Origin: a bacterium
GTDB taxonomy: Bacteria; Zhuqueibacterota; QNDG01; JAFGCO01
Assembly: GCA_016930535.1 (NCBI GenBank)
Contig: JAFGGN010000019.1
Span: 1-64,000 of the forward strand
Length of the DNA stretch: 64,000 nucleotides
Direction: 5' to 3'
Notes under the pieces: model-generated
Database searches by the model: none
The model's input: only the letters and a program-made list of their open reading frames with translations
Told to the model about the DNA's origin: nothing
Shown here: positions 34,473-43,845 of the stretch, in pieces
How the letters are laid out: each line of letters starts with the position of its first letter
Position numbering within the stretch: position 1 is the stretch's first letter
Program-made: the position numbers and the translations under genes

Positions 34473-36139
34473 TGCTCCTCCGGTTCCAGCTGATAAATCA
34501 CGGTCCGTATGCCCATGTTGCCGGTTATGTCATAGACACGGTTCAATCCGCCGGGGACGGACTCCCCGAGCAGGGGCGCCAGATTCCGGAACCAGTCGAT
34601 ATAGCGGCTGCTGAACACCAGGTATTCACAGCCCCTGTACCGGGCATAGGCGATATTCTGCTCAACCGGATCATAGGAAAAAGAAGCGCCGAGAGACATA
34701 TCGTTCTGGCCTGCATAATAATCCACGGCCTTATTCAGGCTCATCAGTATCGGCGGACTGTCCGATCTGGATTTCAGCCAGATCCCGGCCCGTTTCAGCT
34801 CCATGGCAGGGGCCCACAGACCCGGCCCCTGTTTGGTAACGGAAACCGCGCGGACCAGCTCCATCACGAATACACCGGCCAGAAGAAACGCGACGACTGC
34901 ACCGATGGCCGTGTATCTGACGATGGCCGCATTCTGAAAACGCGATGTCAGCAAATCCGCGATCCAGCGTATCAGAATCAGACATCCCGCAGAGGCCCAG
35001 ACCAGCATCAGCGGCAGAAGCGGAATGATGTACCGCATGTTGATATGAAAAACCGGCACCACGATGAACCAGTAAAAGAGCACGGGAATAAGCAGATACG
35101 ATGAAAAAGCCTTTCTCCTGACCGTCGCCGGCGTAAAAAATCCCAGAATCAGGGGAATCACCAGAAACAGACCGAATGTCTGCGGCAGCGTTTCCCGCAT
35201 CAGCCGGGCCACATTCTGGGCATATTTGGCCGCATACTTACCTGCCGATATATGAACGATACGGTGCTTTCCCTCGGACAGTTTTTCAAGATCCTGGAAG
35301 GTTCCGAAATGCATACCCATGTCGTAGGGCAGATGCTGATTGTCCGTGGTCAGACGGAAAAACGGATCCTTGATCGGGCCGTCATTGAAATACACGGCCA
35401 CTTCCATTTGCTGGTTCAGCATCCCCTTGGTGCTGATGGTCCAGTGGCCCGTATTGTGCTTCAGATAGATCAGATAGGGAGACGCGACTGCAAGAAATCC
35501 GGCAGCGGCAATGAGAAATCCTACAGCGGCCTCGCGGAACGAACGCGTCCCGCGGCGCCATGCCCAGAACAGCAGCAGGTAGAGACCGAATGCGATCAGA
35601 AAACCCGCGCCTTCCGGTTTCGTGAGATAGGCGAGCCCCCAGCACATTCCCGCCAGAAGACCGAATATCCATTTTTTCGCGGTGACAGCCTTCCAGCCGA
35701 GCATCCAGCCGCCGAGTCCGGTTAAAATATACAGCGCTTCGGGCATGACCGTCACACTCTCGGAAGCGAGCGGCGGATACAGTGCCATCAATACGGCGGC
35801 CACTCTGGCTTCGGGTCTGCCGAAAAGCCGGTTGGCCCACAGGTAAACAAAGGGTATCATGCCTGTTCCGCACAACACACCCACCCACCGGGCCGCGGAT
35901 TCCAGATCTCCGCCGAATCCGGCTGCCAGCCGGATCATGAAGGGATAAAAAGGGGACCAGTAAGGATGGGCCACCGCGAACCAGCCAGTATCCAGTGCAT
36001 GGCCGGCCAGACGCAGATAATTGGCTTCATCAAAATTGATCATGAACCGTGTGGTTTTCCAGAGTATGATCCTGAATATGAATCCGGCCAGAACGGCTGC
36101 CGGCAGCACAAAATCAATGGATTGCCAACGTCTAAGCAT
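34469..36139 (-). CDS. GT39-like GT-C membrane glycosyltransferase
   Basis: This 556-residue protein has about eleven transmembrane segments. The catalytic first loop contains 'RFMINFDEANYLRLAGHALDTG', with Asp-Glu. 'HPYWSPFYPFMIRLAAGFGG' follows, and a large C-terminal periplasmic domain contains 'VDYYAGQNDMSLGASFSYD'. It transfers a sugar from a polyprenyl phosphate in the periplasm. Overlap of 4 bp with the DPM1-like gene suggests a donor-transferase pair. Confidence 0.9.
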   Translation of the reverse strand: MLRRWQSIDFVLPAAVLAGFIFRIILWKTTRFMINFDEANYLRLAGHALDTGWFAVAHPYWSPFYPFMIRLAAGFGGDLESAARWVGVLCGTGMIPFVYLWANRLFGRPEARVAAVLMALYPPLASESVTVMPEALYILTGLGGWMLGWKAVTAKKWIFGLLAGMCWGLAYLTKPEGAGFLIAFGLYLLLFWAWRRGTRSFREAAVGFLIAAAGFLAVASPYLIYLKHNTGHWTISTKGMLNQQMEVAVYFNDGPIKDPFFRLTTDNQHLPYDMGMHFGTFQDLEKLSEGKHRIVHISAGKYAAKYAQNVARLMRETLPQTFGLFLVIPLILGFFTPATVRRKAFSSYLLIPVLFYWFIVVPVFHINMRYIIPLLPLMLVWASAGCLILIRWIADLLTSRFQNAAIVRYTAIGAVVAFLLAGVFVMELVRAVSVTKQGPGLWAPAMELKRAGIWLKSRSDSPPILMSLNKAVDYYAGQNDMSLGASFSYDPVEQNIAYARYRGCEYLVFSSRYIDWFRNLAPLLGESVPGGLNRVYDITGNMGIRTVIYQLEPEEQ

Positions 36140-36158
36140 ACACTCTTTCTCCGTTGAA

Positions 36159-37571
36159 TTACGATTCAGACTGACCGTTTTTTTTAATTAATATTTCTGA
36201 TGGCCGGATTCCGCCCATCAGGAGCAGCATGCCTGCATAAATGCAAAGGGCCAGTCCGATGGCTCCGAACAGGGGCCCCTTCCACACCCATAAAAAAATC
36301 GCCATAATTCCAGTAGAAACAACCCCCGGAACCAAGGCGTTCATGGGAAAACGAAAACGTCTGGCCACCCACACGGTACAAAGTGCAAAAATCAAACCGC
36401 GCGATCCGAGCGTGGCCGCGGCCGCCCCGATATGCTGATATTTGGGAATCAGGACGAAATTCATACACAGATTCAGAATCAGGGCGCCGGCCTGGAGCAG
36501 TGTCAGGTGCCGCTGCCTGTTCCAGGCGATCAGAAACGCCGAAAAGAAAATGCTGAAAAAATCGATGCCCGAAGCGAAAATTAAAAGACGAAGCACATTC
36601 CCGGAAGCGCTGAATTCTTTCCTGAAAAAAACGCAGATATCTTCCGCCAGAAAAAGCGTGCCGACGATCATGGGAAGCGCGATAAAAAACAGATACTTCA
36701 TGCCAAGCCCGTATATACGGGATGTTTCATCGGGATCGTCGTGCACGGACCGGGAAATACGGGGAAGCGCAGCCGTGGTCAGCACGATCGGGATGATGTT
36801 CGCGACCAGAATGAGTTTATAAGCCAGCGTGTACCAGCCCACGATCGTATCGTCCGTCATTCGTTCGAGCATCAGCACATCGAAACGTTCATGCACATTG
36901 GTCAGTATCCAGAACAGACCGAACAGAAAGGATGCCTTCAACAGATGCATCATGAACGGCCAGTTCGTCTGGCCGGATCCGTGCAGAAACCGCCGCTGCA
37001 CCAGAACGCTGTTTACGGCAAAATTCAGAATACTGGCGGCCCCGAACGCCCCGCACAGGGCCACGACACCGTATCCCCTGTAGAGCAGGATGAGTCCGGC
37101 CCCGGTTATGAGCACTTTCTCGAACAGATTGGAAAGCATCTCATAATGCATGCGCTCGTGGGCCCTGTACACGGCATAGCAGAGCTGATTCATGGAAAAG
37201 AAGAATCCGAACACGCTGAACGCAAGCACGGCCCACATTTTTTCCGGACCGAAACCGGACAGCTTGATATATAGCCAGAGAAGCGGAACGAGAATGAGGA
37301 GCAGGATCCATTTGAGAATGAGGCCGTTTTTATAATAATCCCCGGCCCGGTCACGCGCTTTGGAAACCTCCCGGACCACATAGGTCACCACGCCGAGATC
37401 GTTCAGCAGAAACAGGAAATAGGACATGATCGAGGCGAACATGTAGATGCCGAAACGGCTGACACCCAGCTTTTTGGCCGCCACCCAGGTGAGCAGAAAT
37501 GCCAGCACCATCTGCCCGGCCTGGCTGATGGAAAGAAAAAACGTGTTCTTTTTAATCAGGCCGCTCTGCAT
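36159..37571 (-). CDS. Wzx-type polysaccharide flippase (MOP superfamily), copy 1
   Basis: This 470-residue protein has 12-14 transmembrane helices and the typical start 'KKNTFFLSISQAGQMVLAFLLTWVAAKKLGVSRFG'. Internal 'RFDVLMLERMTDDTIVGWYTLAYKLI' and 'ALPRISRSV' are conserved in polysaccharide_synt exporters. It would flip a lipid-linked oligosaccharide to the periplasm. It is the first of two tandem flippases, with only 34 bp between them. Confidence 0.93.
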   Translation of the reverse strand: MQSGLIKKNTFFLSISQAGQMVLAFLLTWVAAKKLGVSRFGIYMFASIMSYFLFLLNDLGVVTYVVREVSKARDRAGDYYKNGLILKWILLLILVPLLWLYIKLSGFGPEKMWAVLAFSVFGFFFSMNQLCYAVYRAHERMHYEMLSNLFEKVLITGAGLILLYRGYGVVALCGAFGAASILNFAVNSVLVQRRFLHGSGQTNWPFMMHLLKASFLFGLFWILTNVHERFDVLMLERMTDDTIVGWYTLAYKLILVANIIPIVLTTAALPRISRSVHDDPDETSRIYGLGMKYLFFIALPMIVGTLFLAEDICVFFRKEFSASGNVLRLLIFASGIDFFSIFFSAFLIAWNRQRHLTLLQAGALILNLCMNFVLIPKYQHIGAAAATLGSRGLIFALCTVWVARRFRFPMNALVPGVVSTGIMAIFLWVWKGPLFGAIGLALCIYAGMLLLMGGIRPSEILIKKNGQSES

Positions 37572-37605
37572 CAGACGCTCCGCCGGATAACCGGCCGTTC
37601 CTGTT

Positions 37606-39054
37606 TCATGACAGATCCTCCAGAGGCAGATCGGGCAGCCCGGCAGCCGTATCCCGGAATATTTCCTCCAGATCCCGGCGGCTCAGCTCTCCGAACAGGA
37701 TCAGGAGCCCCGTATAGAGTGCCAGACAGGCCGGAATTGCCGCGAAGATCCAGGGGCCCCGGATGTGCGAAATCCACGCTAGTCCGGCTATGATCACGGC
37801 CGTGACCGATATTTTCAGAAATGAACGGCCTGGTATGGCCACACGAAACCGCCGGAACACCAGGATGGCCGATACACCCAGCCCCGCTGTGCATGCCGCA
37901 ACCGTGCACAGCGGCGCAGCAGCAACGCCCCACCGGGGAATACATGCCATATTTAAAATCACGTCCAGAATCACGGTGCCGCCCACGACCAGGAGCGAAA
38001 GCCCCGGCTGATGGTCCGCGTTCAGAATCGTGGTGTTCAGAAACAGAAACGAAAGAGCGATCATGCCCCAGACCAGAACGGCCAGAACCGGGGCGGCCGG
38101 TGCATATTCAGGCTTGAACAGGACCGCCATGATATCCCGGCTGAACACCGTGACCAGCATGCCCGTAGGCGCCATCAGCAGCCAGAGAAACTGCAGTGCC
38201 TGACGGAACATATGGCGGACCGAGGCCAGGTCGCCCCTGGAGAGCCCCACGGAAAGCGTGGGAAGCATGGTAATCGAAACGCCGATGAACAGAAAGTAAG
38301 GCGCCCGGGCCAGCATGCCCGCAAGCCCGTAGTATCCGCTGACCGCGGATTTAAGATAAAAATTCACGATCCAGAGATCGATGGAAAACAGCAGGTTTAA
38401 CAGCAGCAGGTATCCCAGTGAAGGCATGGTGAAACGGATCAGGGGCCCGGCCGGATACGATTCGGCATTCGGGAACCGTCCAAGAAAGAGCACGCCCAGC
38501 AGGCATCCGATAATCGAAGCGGCCACATTTGCGGCCAGAGCGGCATTCAGATTCCCCCAGACAAACACGAGCACAACGCCCACGATGAGCTTGCCGAGTG
38601 CGTAGAGCATGATCAGAAGCGCCTGCTTTCCGAAATGTCTGACACCGTTCTGATAGGCAGTGAAAAGGTGAAAGAATCCCAGAAACAGAATATCGACAAA
38701 TGCCAGTCTCAGGTAGAACGAATAGGAATTCGCTTTGAAAATCCGTGCGATGAAGGGAGCGGCCGCAAAAGCGAGCAGAAAGAGGGAGGCGGCAACCAGA
38801 AGCTGCAGCCTGAACGCGGTCTTCAAAATATCCCCGGAATGCGCGGTTTCGCTCCCCAGAAATTTTTGAATGGTATAGGGCATGCCGTTGATGACCACGA
38901 TTTCCAGCCAGAACAAAATGGAAATCACCACCTGATAATCGCCGTAAACCGCCTGCGAAAAACGATGTGTGAGCCAGAAGTTATACAGATATCCGAATAT
39001 CAGGGCCGCCGCCCAGGCGCCCATGAGATAGAGACTGCCCCTTTTAAAATTCAT
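37606..39054 (-). CDS. Wzx-type polysaccharide flippase (MOP superfamily), copy 2
   Basis: This 482-residue protein of the same superfamily is clearly diverged from the neighbour. It starts 'RGSLYLMGAWAAALIFGYLYNFWLTHRFSQAVYG'. Internal 'FSIDLWIVNFYLKSAVSGYYGLAGMLARAPYF' and 'MLPTLSVGLSRGD' are typical. About fourteen hydrophobic segments were counted. Its start overlaps the previous gene's stop by 11 bp, so it is translated with the GT-C enzyme. Confidence 0.92.
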   Translation of the reverse strand: MNFKRGSLYLMGAWAAALIFGYLYNFWLTHRFSQAVYGDYQVVISILFWLEIVVINGMPYTIQKFLGSETAHSGDILKTAFRLQLLVAASLFLLAFAAAPFIARIFKANSYSFYLRLAFVDILFLGFFHLFTAYQNGVRHFGKQALLIMLYALGKLIVGVVLVFVWGNLNAALAANVAASIIGCLLGVLFLGRFPNAESYPAGPLIRFTMPSLGYLLLLNLLFSIDLWIVNFYLKSAVSGYYGLAGMLARAPYFLFIGVSITMLPTLSVGLSRGDLASVRHMFRQALQFLWLLMAPTGMLVTVFSRDIMAVLFKPEYAPAAPVLAVLVWGMIALSFLFLNTTILNADHQPGLSLLVVGGTVILDVILNMACIPRWGVAAAPLCTVAACTAGLGVSAILVFRRFRVAIPGRSFLKISVTAVIIAGLAWISHIRGPWIFAAIPACLALYTGLLILFGELSRRDLEEIFRDTAAGLPDLPLEDLS

Positions 39055-40717
39055 GGGCTTCCCCTTTCCCGTGATCCCAGGCGTAGATACGCACGGTGCG
39101 GTTTGTCGTCCATTGCGGCGCCCCGCATCGCGCCTCGATGATCTGCTTCATGACCGGCGGTGTATACAAAGGCTGGCTGAAATGATAGTCCGTCATTACG
39201 ATCCATCCCCTGGGCGATTCGCGCATCAGGCGCTTCAGTGTTTCGGGAGAATCGACCAGCGGCCGGCCCGCAAACACCTCCATAAATCGACCCTGGGAAT
39301 CGTAAATTTTCCGGGATGCGGAGAGGGCCAGATTGTTGCCGTTCAGAGCCCAGTCGGAAGCCACCCGGTAATAAAGCATCACCTCGGGCAGGCTGCTGAT
39401 GACGCAGTCCCCGGGCTGCATCTGTCTGTGCAGCAGTTCTGCAGCCTCACGCCATTCATTGAAATACACGGCGCCGTTCGTCTTGCCGTCATCGAGAAAA
39501 GGAATATTCTTGGCAATGCGGAGCCAGGGGGAGATCAGAAAGGCAGCCACGATCAAGCCAGCCGTCCATCGCCGCGTCAGGAACACGGACCGGGACCGGA
39601 ATGAGAACAGCTTTACGGGTTTGATCAGAACGAGCCGGACCGTACCGTATGCGGCCAGCATCAGAAAAAACGGGTACACGAAGAACAGGTATTTCGTGTG
39701 CCGGTGCGTGAACACGAAGGACAGAATCAGAAGCGGAACGATCAGGAGCATGGCGGCCATCCAGCCCGAACGCCGTCCGCCCCTCACGAGACCGGCCAGC
39801 CCAGCCAGGGAAAGCAGGCCGAGCGGAAACCGGTACCAGGAAAACAGGAAACGGAACAGCACGCCTGTCTGCGAAGCGGAAGAGGCGCCTTCCGCGGCCC
39901 ATGCGGGCGTATAGTGCAGGAACTTGATCAGCAAGTGTCTGATCTGCGGGATTGCCAGACTGAACAGGCCTCCCGCGATGAAGAGAAACGTGCAAACCGT
40001 ATATTTGTTTTTCATCCGGTTTGCGCCGGCCGGAAATATCCAGGTATGTATGGCCCTGATTACGATATAGGCGCCCAGACCGGCCGCGGTAAAAACGGCC
40101 AGGAGATGAACGCCGAAATATGTGATCAACGTGACGAGAACAAAAATAAGGAGCGCCACGGGATCCGTATTCCCGAATCCCGGTACGCGGATGCCGCTGA
40201 AAAGAAAGCGCGGCCTGAAAAACCGGTCCGGGAAGCGAACCGTATCATGGCGTTCGAAGCCCAGGATAAAGAACAGGACACTGATGAGCGTCAGAAGCTG
40301 GAACTGGGTATACATACGGGCGACTCGGGACCAGCCGATTTCAAAATAGCTCACGGACATAAAAAACGCCGTCACAAGCCCCGTACGCCATCCGAACAGC
40401 ATGGATGCGACGATGAAAGCGAACGGAATGCACAGGATACCGTATATGGCCGATGTGTTGCGGGCATTTTCCAGCGAAACGCCGCCCAGCCGGTACATCA
40501 GGGCCACCGAATAGGTGTACAGCGGGGCCCTTCCGTATACATTGCCCGTGGGCATGTCGGGCATGCCTGTTTTTACAAGGGCCTCGGCCGAAAACACCGT
40601 ATTCGCCTCATCCACCCACATGCTGGGTGTCCCGATATGCAGGAAACGCAGCGCGCCCCCGGTCAAAATCATCAGAGCCAGCGCCGCGGCGATCATCATG
40701 TCACGACCCCGTTTCAT
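39044..40717 (-). CDS. GT39-like GT-C membrane glycosyltransferase
   Basis: This 557-residue protein has about ten transmembrane helices. Loop 1 carries 'HIGTPSMWVDEANTVFSAEALVKTG' with the Asp-Glu pair. 'FGWRTGLVTAFFMSVSYFEIGWSRVARMYTQF' follows, where the 'RMYTQ' element is common in GT39 relatives. A soluble C-terminal domain ends the protein. It overlaps the preceding GT2 stop by 4 bp. The lipid-linked donor is likely one of the DPM1-type products of this locus. Confidence 0.9.
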   Translation of the reverse strand: MKRGRDMMIAAALALMILTGGALRFLHIGTPSMWVDEANTVFSAEALVKTGMPDMPTGNVYGRAPLYTYSVALMYRLGGVSLENARNTSAIYGILCIPFAFIVASMLFGWRTGLVTAFFMSVSYFEIGWSRVARMYTQFQLLTLISVLFFILGFERHDTVRFPDRFFRPRFLFSGIRVPGFGNTDPVALLIFVLVTLITYFGVHLLAVFTAAGLGAYIVIRAIHTWIFPAGANRMKNKYTVCTFLFIAGGLFSLAIPQIRHLLIKFLHYTPAWAAEGASSASQTGVLFRFLFSWYRFPLGLLSLAGLAGLVRGGRRSGWMAAMLLIVPLLILSFVFTHRHTKYLFFVYPFFLMLAAYGTVRLVLIKPVKLFSFRSRSVFLTRRWTAGLIVAAFLISPWLRIAKNIPFLDDGKTNGAVYFNEWREAAELLHRQMQPGDCVISSLPEVMLYYRVASDWALNGNNLALSASRKIYDSQGRFMEVFAGRPLVDSPETLKRLMRESPRGWIVMTDYHFSQPLYTPPVMKQIIEARCGAPQWTTNRTVRIYAWDHGKGEAHEF

Positions 40718-41685
40718 GCAGCGCCTCCCTGTCCCGGTCCGTCAGGTGTGAAATCGCAGCCGTCCAGGACAACGACCGGGTCCGGATAATCACGGCGCTG
40801 CATAAAGCCAATGGTCCATGCCGTGGTCGCCATGAGATACAGCGGCGTCAGCAGCAGGAAACGAAACAGCAGCCCGCGATTGGTTTTCACAAGACGCATG
40901 ACAGCCCGGATCCAGCGGACAAACGGCAGTACGGGACACAGAAAGGGGAAGCGCACGAACAATCCGCCCGGAAGTGTGGAGATGCGGCGGGCATGTGCCG
41001 AAGCCCGTCCCAGACGCAGCTGATGCTGAAACATCTTGAAAAATCCCACGCGGCTCAAATGAACCACCCGGACGGCCGGATCGAAATAGATGGTGCCTCC
41101 CCGTCCGGTCAGGGACCAGTTAAACAGGGTGTCTTCGGACGGGAACACATCACTGAAGCAAAGCCTGTATTTGAAGAAAGTATTCCGCTTGAACGAAATA
41201 TTAACGGAAGGAATGTTCTGTACATTGCCGGCGGGCGTGCATTCGGTCCATTCATTGAACTCGATCAGATGGCTGACCCAGGCCACGGGACTTTCCGGAT
41301 AACCGTTGATCACGCATCCGCCCACGCCATCCGTATTCACGGATCTGTGCAAAGCCACGATACGTTCCAGCCAATCCGGATCCGGCACCGCATCCGCATC
41401 CGTGAAAACGACAATTTCGCCGCCGGCTTCGCGAATACCCGTATTCCGGCCCGATCCCGGAAGGGTCTGCCGGTCCAGATGAATCAACCGCACTTCCGGG
41501 AATTCCGCCCGAATAAACCTGTCCGTGCCGTCATCACTGCTGTCCACGACGATGACCTCATAGGCATGACCGGTTTTCTGGTTCCGGACAGCACTCAATG
41601 TCTGCCCGATCGTATTCCGGCCGTTGTAGCACGGTATGACCACGGAAACGGTCACCGTTTCGATGTTCGCTCCGCCCGGATTCAA
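40714..41685 (-). CDS. GT2-family glycosyltransferase
   Basis: This 323-residue GT-A enzyme has 'VSVVIPCYNGRNTIGQTL', 'EVIVVDSSDDGTDRFI', 'GGEIVVFTDADAVPDPDWLE' and 'SEDTLFNWSLTGRG'. A C-terminal hydrophobic stretch ('LFRFLLLTPLYLMATTAWTIG') may anchor it. Its start overlaps the SDR stop by 4 bp, and its stop overlaps the GT-C start by 4 bp. Confidence 0.93.
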   Translation of the reverse strand: MNPGGANIETVTVSVVIPCYNGRNTIGQTLSAVRNQKTGHAYEVIVVDSSDDGTDRFIRAEFPEVRLIHLDRQTLPGSGRNTGIREAGGEIVVFTDADAVPDPDWLERIVALHRSVNTDGVGGCVINGYPESPVAWVSHLIEFNEWTECTPAGNVQNIPSVNISFKRNTFFKYRLCFSDVFPSEDTLFNWSLTGRGGTIYFDPAVRVVHLSRVGFFKMFQHQLRLGRASAHARRISTLPGGLFVRFPFLCPVLPFVRWIRAVMRLVKTNRGLLFRFLLLTPLYLMATTAWTIGFMQRRDYPDPVVVLDGCDFTPDGPGQGGAA

Positions 41686-42689
41686 ACGTTTCCTTTCCGG
41701 TTTAAATAGTCTCCGAGGTGCTGCTCATAAAACCGTGCGGTTTGTTCGATACCCGACCGCAGGTCCGTTTTCGCTTTCCACCCGGTGTCCTTTTCGAGTT
41801 TCTCAGTGGACACGACAAAGCGCGTGATGTCGATTTTTTTCCGGGACTCGGGAAACGGGACATGGACGATTTCCCCCTTGCCGACCGCACGGCAGATTTC
41901 CCTGACCATATCGATAAATACGGTTTCCCTGCCGGAACCCACGTAGTACATCCGGCCGTTTGCCGTATCGGAAGCCGCAACGGCCATAAATGCATCCACC
42001 ACATCGTCGATGTAAATATAATCCCGCGTCTGAAGGCCCTCCGCATACACGGTGATGGGTTTGTCCTGCATCGCGTTCGACATAAACCAGTTGAGAATAC
42101 CATAGAAACCCGCATGCATCTGGCATCTCGGCCCGTATACGTTGTTCAGCCGCAATGATGTGACCGGTATCCCGTATACATGATGATAGAGCAGGCAGTA
42201 CTGTTCCGCGGCCAGCTTGTTGATACCGTATATATCCGTCGGATGGTCCGGATGTTTTTCATCCACGGGCAGGTATTCAGGCTCTCCCACCTGCCCCCTG
42301 GACCCGGCAAAAATAATTTTCGGCGGCTTCTTCATGGCCCGTGCGGCCTCGAGCAGATGAATCGTGCCCGTACAGTTCACATCGGTGTCCAGAAGCGGCT
42401 GCTCCATGGATATTTCACGGCCGACCTGTGCAGCCATATGAAAAACAACGTCCGAAGCCCCGGCGAGGTCACCAAAAAGTCCCGCATCCCGGATATCCCC
42501 TTTGACAAACCGGACCCGGTCCTCGATGCCGCGTATATTGGCCATGTTCCATCCGTACGGTTCGAGACAGGCATCCAGGATCGTGACCCGTGCACCCTTT
42601 TCCGTGACACGGCGGGCGATACTGCTGCCTATAAATCCCAGCCCCCCGGTGATCAGCACCCTTTTACCCTTTAAAAAATCTGTACTCAT
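41682..42689 (-). CDS. NAD-dependent sugar epimerase/dehydratase (extended SDR)
   Basis: This 335-residue protein has the NAD-binding 'VLITGGLGFIGSSIARRV', 'VFHMAAQVGREISM', catalytic 'YGINKLAAEQY' (YxxxK) and 'SLRLNNVYGPRCQMHAG'. This is the UDP-glucose 4-epimerase/GDP- or dTDP-sugar dehydratase group. 'GQVGEPEYLPVDEKHPDHPTD' is typical of the nucleotide-sugar epimerase branch. It supplies an activated sugar for the transferases around it, but the substrate cannot be fixed from sequence. It is linked by 4-bp overlaps on both sides. Confidence 0.93.
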   Translation of the reverse strand: MSTDFLKGKRVLITGGLGFIGSSIARRVTEKGARVTILDACLEPYGWNMANIRGIEDRVRFVKGDIRDAGLFGDLAGASDVVFHMAAQVGREISMEQPLLDTDVNCTGTIHLLEAARAMKKPPKIIFAGSRGQVGEPEYLPVDEKHPDHPTDIYGINKLAAEQYCLLYHHVYGIPVTSLRLNNVYGPRCQMHAGFYGILNWFMSNAMQDKPITVYAEGLQTRDYIYIDDVVDAFMAVAASDTANGRMYYVGSGRETVFIDMVREICRAVGKGEIVHVPFPESRKKIDITRFVVSTEKLEKDTGWKAKTDLRSGIEQTARFYEQHLGDYLNRKGNV

Positions 42690-43756
42690 GATTTCACCAT
42701 TTGATTCACTATCGCTTTCAGTCTTTCAGAAAACACATCGATGGTGCAGTGTTTCCTGAACTGTCTGTATCCGTTCTCAGCCAGGGACACGGCCAGATCC
42801 GGATCATCCCGCAATTTCAGAATGGCTTCCGCGAGGGCCGCGGGATCCGCAGGCGGAACCAGAAGCGCGCTCTCCCCGTCCCTGACCAGTTCCTGAACCG
42901 GTTCGTTTTTCACCGTGATCAGGGGACGGGCCGCGGCCAGGGTTTCCACCACCTTGTTGGTCAGCACGCGCAGGGTTCTGGGATTGTCGCCGAAAATCCC
43001 GAGACAGCAATGGGCGCGCCCCATACTTTCTCCCAGCTTCTCATAAGGCACCCAGTCGATAAACCGCACCCGATTCAGTTCAAGGCTTGCGGCCAGGGCC
43101 CTGTCTTCCGTACAGGTGATACCTGTACCGATTATTTCAAAATCGACTTGCTCCTTCTTCAGCCGTTCTGCCGCTCTCAGAATGGTCCGCACACCGTGAA
43201 ACGGCGCATACTCGCCGTGAAAATGCACCAGAAAAGCGCCGTTCCGCTCAGGTACGGGCTGTTTCCCGATCAGGGAATCGTCCACGGCCAGAAACACATG
43301 TTCAAATTTTTCTTCCGGCACGCCGAACTTGCCGGCATAATCCCTGATATGATCCCTGGTTTCAAGGAGAATGCGGTTTGCCCAGATCATGGTCAGCCGG
43401 TCCGCGAGCCTGTAGATCCGAGCTTTCAGGGATTCCGGTTTCGCCACGCACCTGTCAAACACCATCGTATCATATGTCGAGATGTAGATGTCGTAAAGTA
43501 CGGGTTTCAGGGTCAGCAGCCGGACGAAGCACATCAGGATCTGACCGTAGAATCCGACCAGCACCAGGTCGCACCGATGTTTGCTGATGAGAAAACGCCA
43601 GATCAGGCCCGGGTAATGAATGAACCGTTTGTCCGGAGGGAAAATACCGACAACACGGAATCCGGCCCGTTCGAGCCCTTTCCGTACGATGGCGGTACGC
43701 GAATAGGCCGCTTCCCTGCCTGCAATGTAACAAATGGAAAACCTGCGATCTTTCAT
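42686..43756 (-). CDS. Glycosyltransferase family 4 enzyme
   Basis: This GT-B protein has the donor-binding half 'LVHFHGEYAPFHGVRTILRA', 'RVRFIDWVPYEKLGESMGRAHCCLGIFGDNPRT' and 'NKVVETLAAARPLI'. Three starts are possible: TTG at 43780, ATG at 43765 and ATG at 43756. The last is used because the Rossmann strand 'RRFSICYIAGREAAYSR' follows directly and 'GAGG' is just upstream. The true start is uncertain. It overlaps the epimerase start by 4 bp. Confidence 0.88.
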   Translation of the reverse strand: MKDRRFSICYIAGREAAYSRTAIVRKGLERAGFRVVGIFPPDKRFIHYPGLIWRFLISKHRCDLVLVGFYGQILMCFVRLLTLKPVLYDIYISTYDTMVFDRCVAKPESLKARIYRLADRLTMIWANRILLETRDHIRDYAGKFGVPEEKFEHVFLAVDDSLIGKQPVPERNGAFLVHFHGEYAPFHGVRTILRAAERLKKEQVDFEIIGTGITCTEDRALAASLELNRVRFIDWVPYEKLGESMGRAHCCLGIFGDNPRTLRVLTNKVVETLAAARPLITVKNEPVQELVRDGESALLVPPADPAALAEAILKLRDDPDLAVSLAENGYRQFRKHCTIDVFSERLKAIVNQMVKS

Positions 43757-43845
43757 GCGCCTCATTTGCAAAAAAGGCAACCGGCATGGATCGGTTCTAA
43801 AAACCCCTGCCCTTTGCCTTCGACTTTTTAACTGAAATCAAAATG

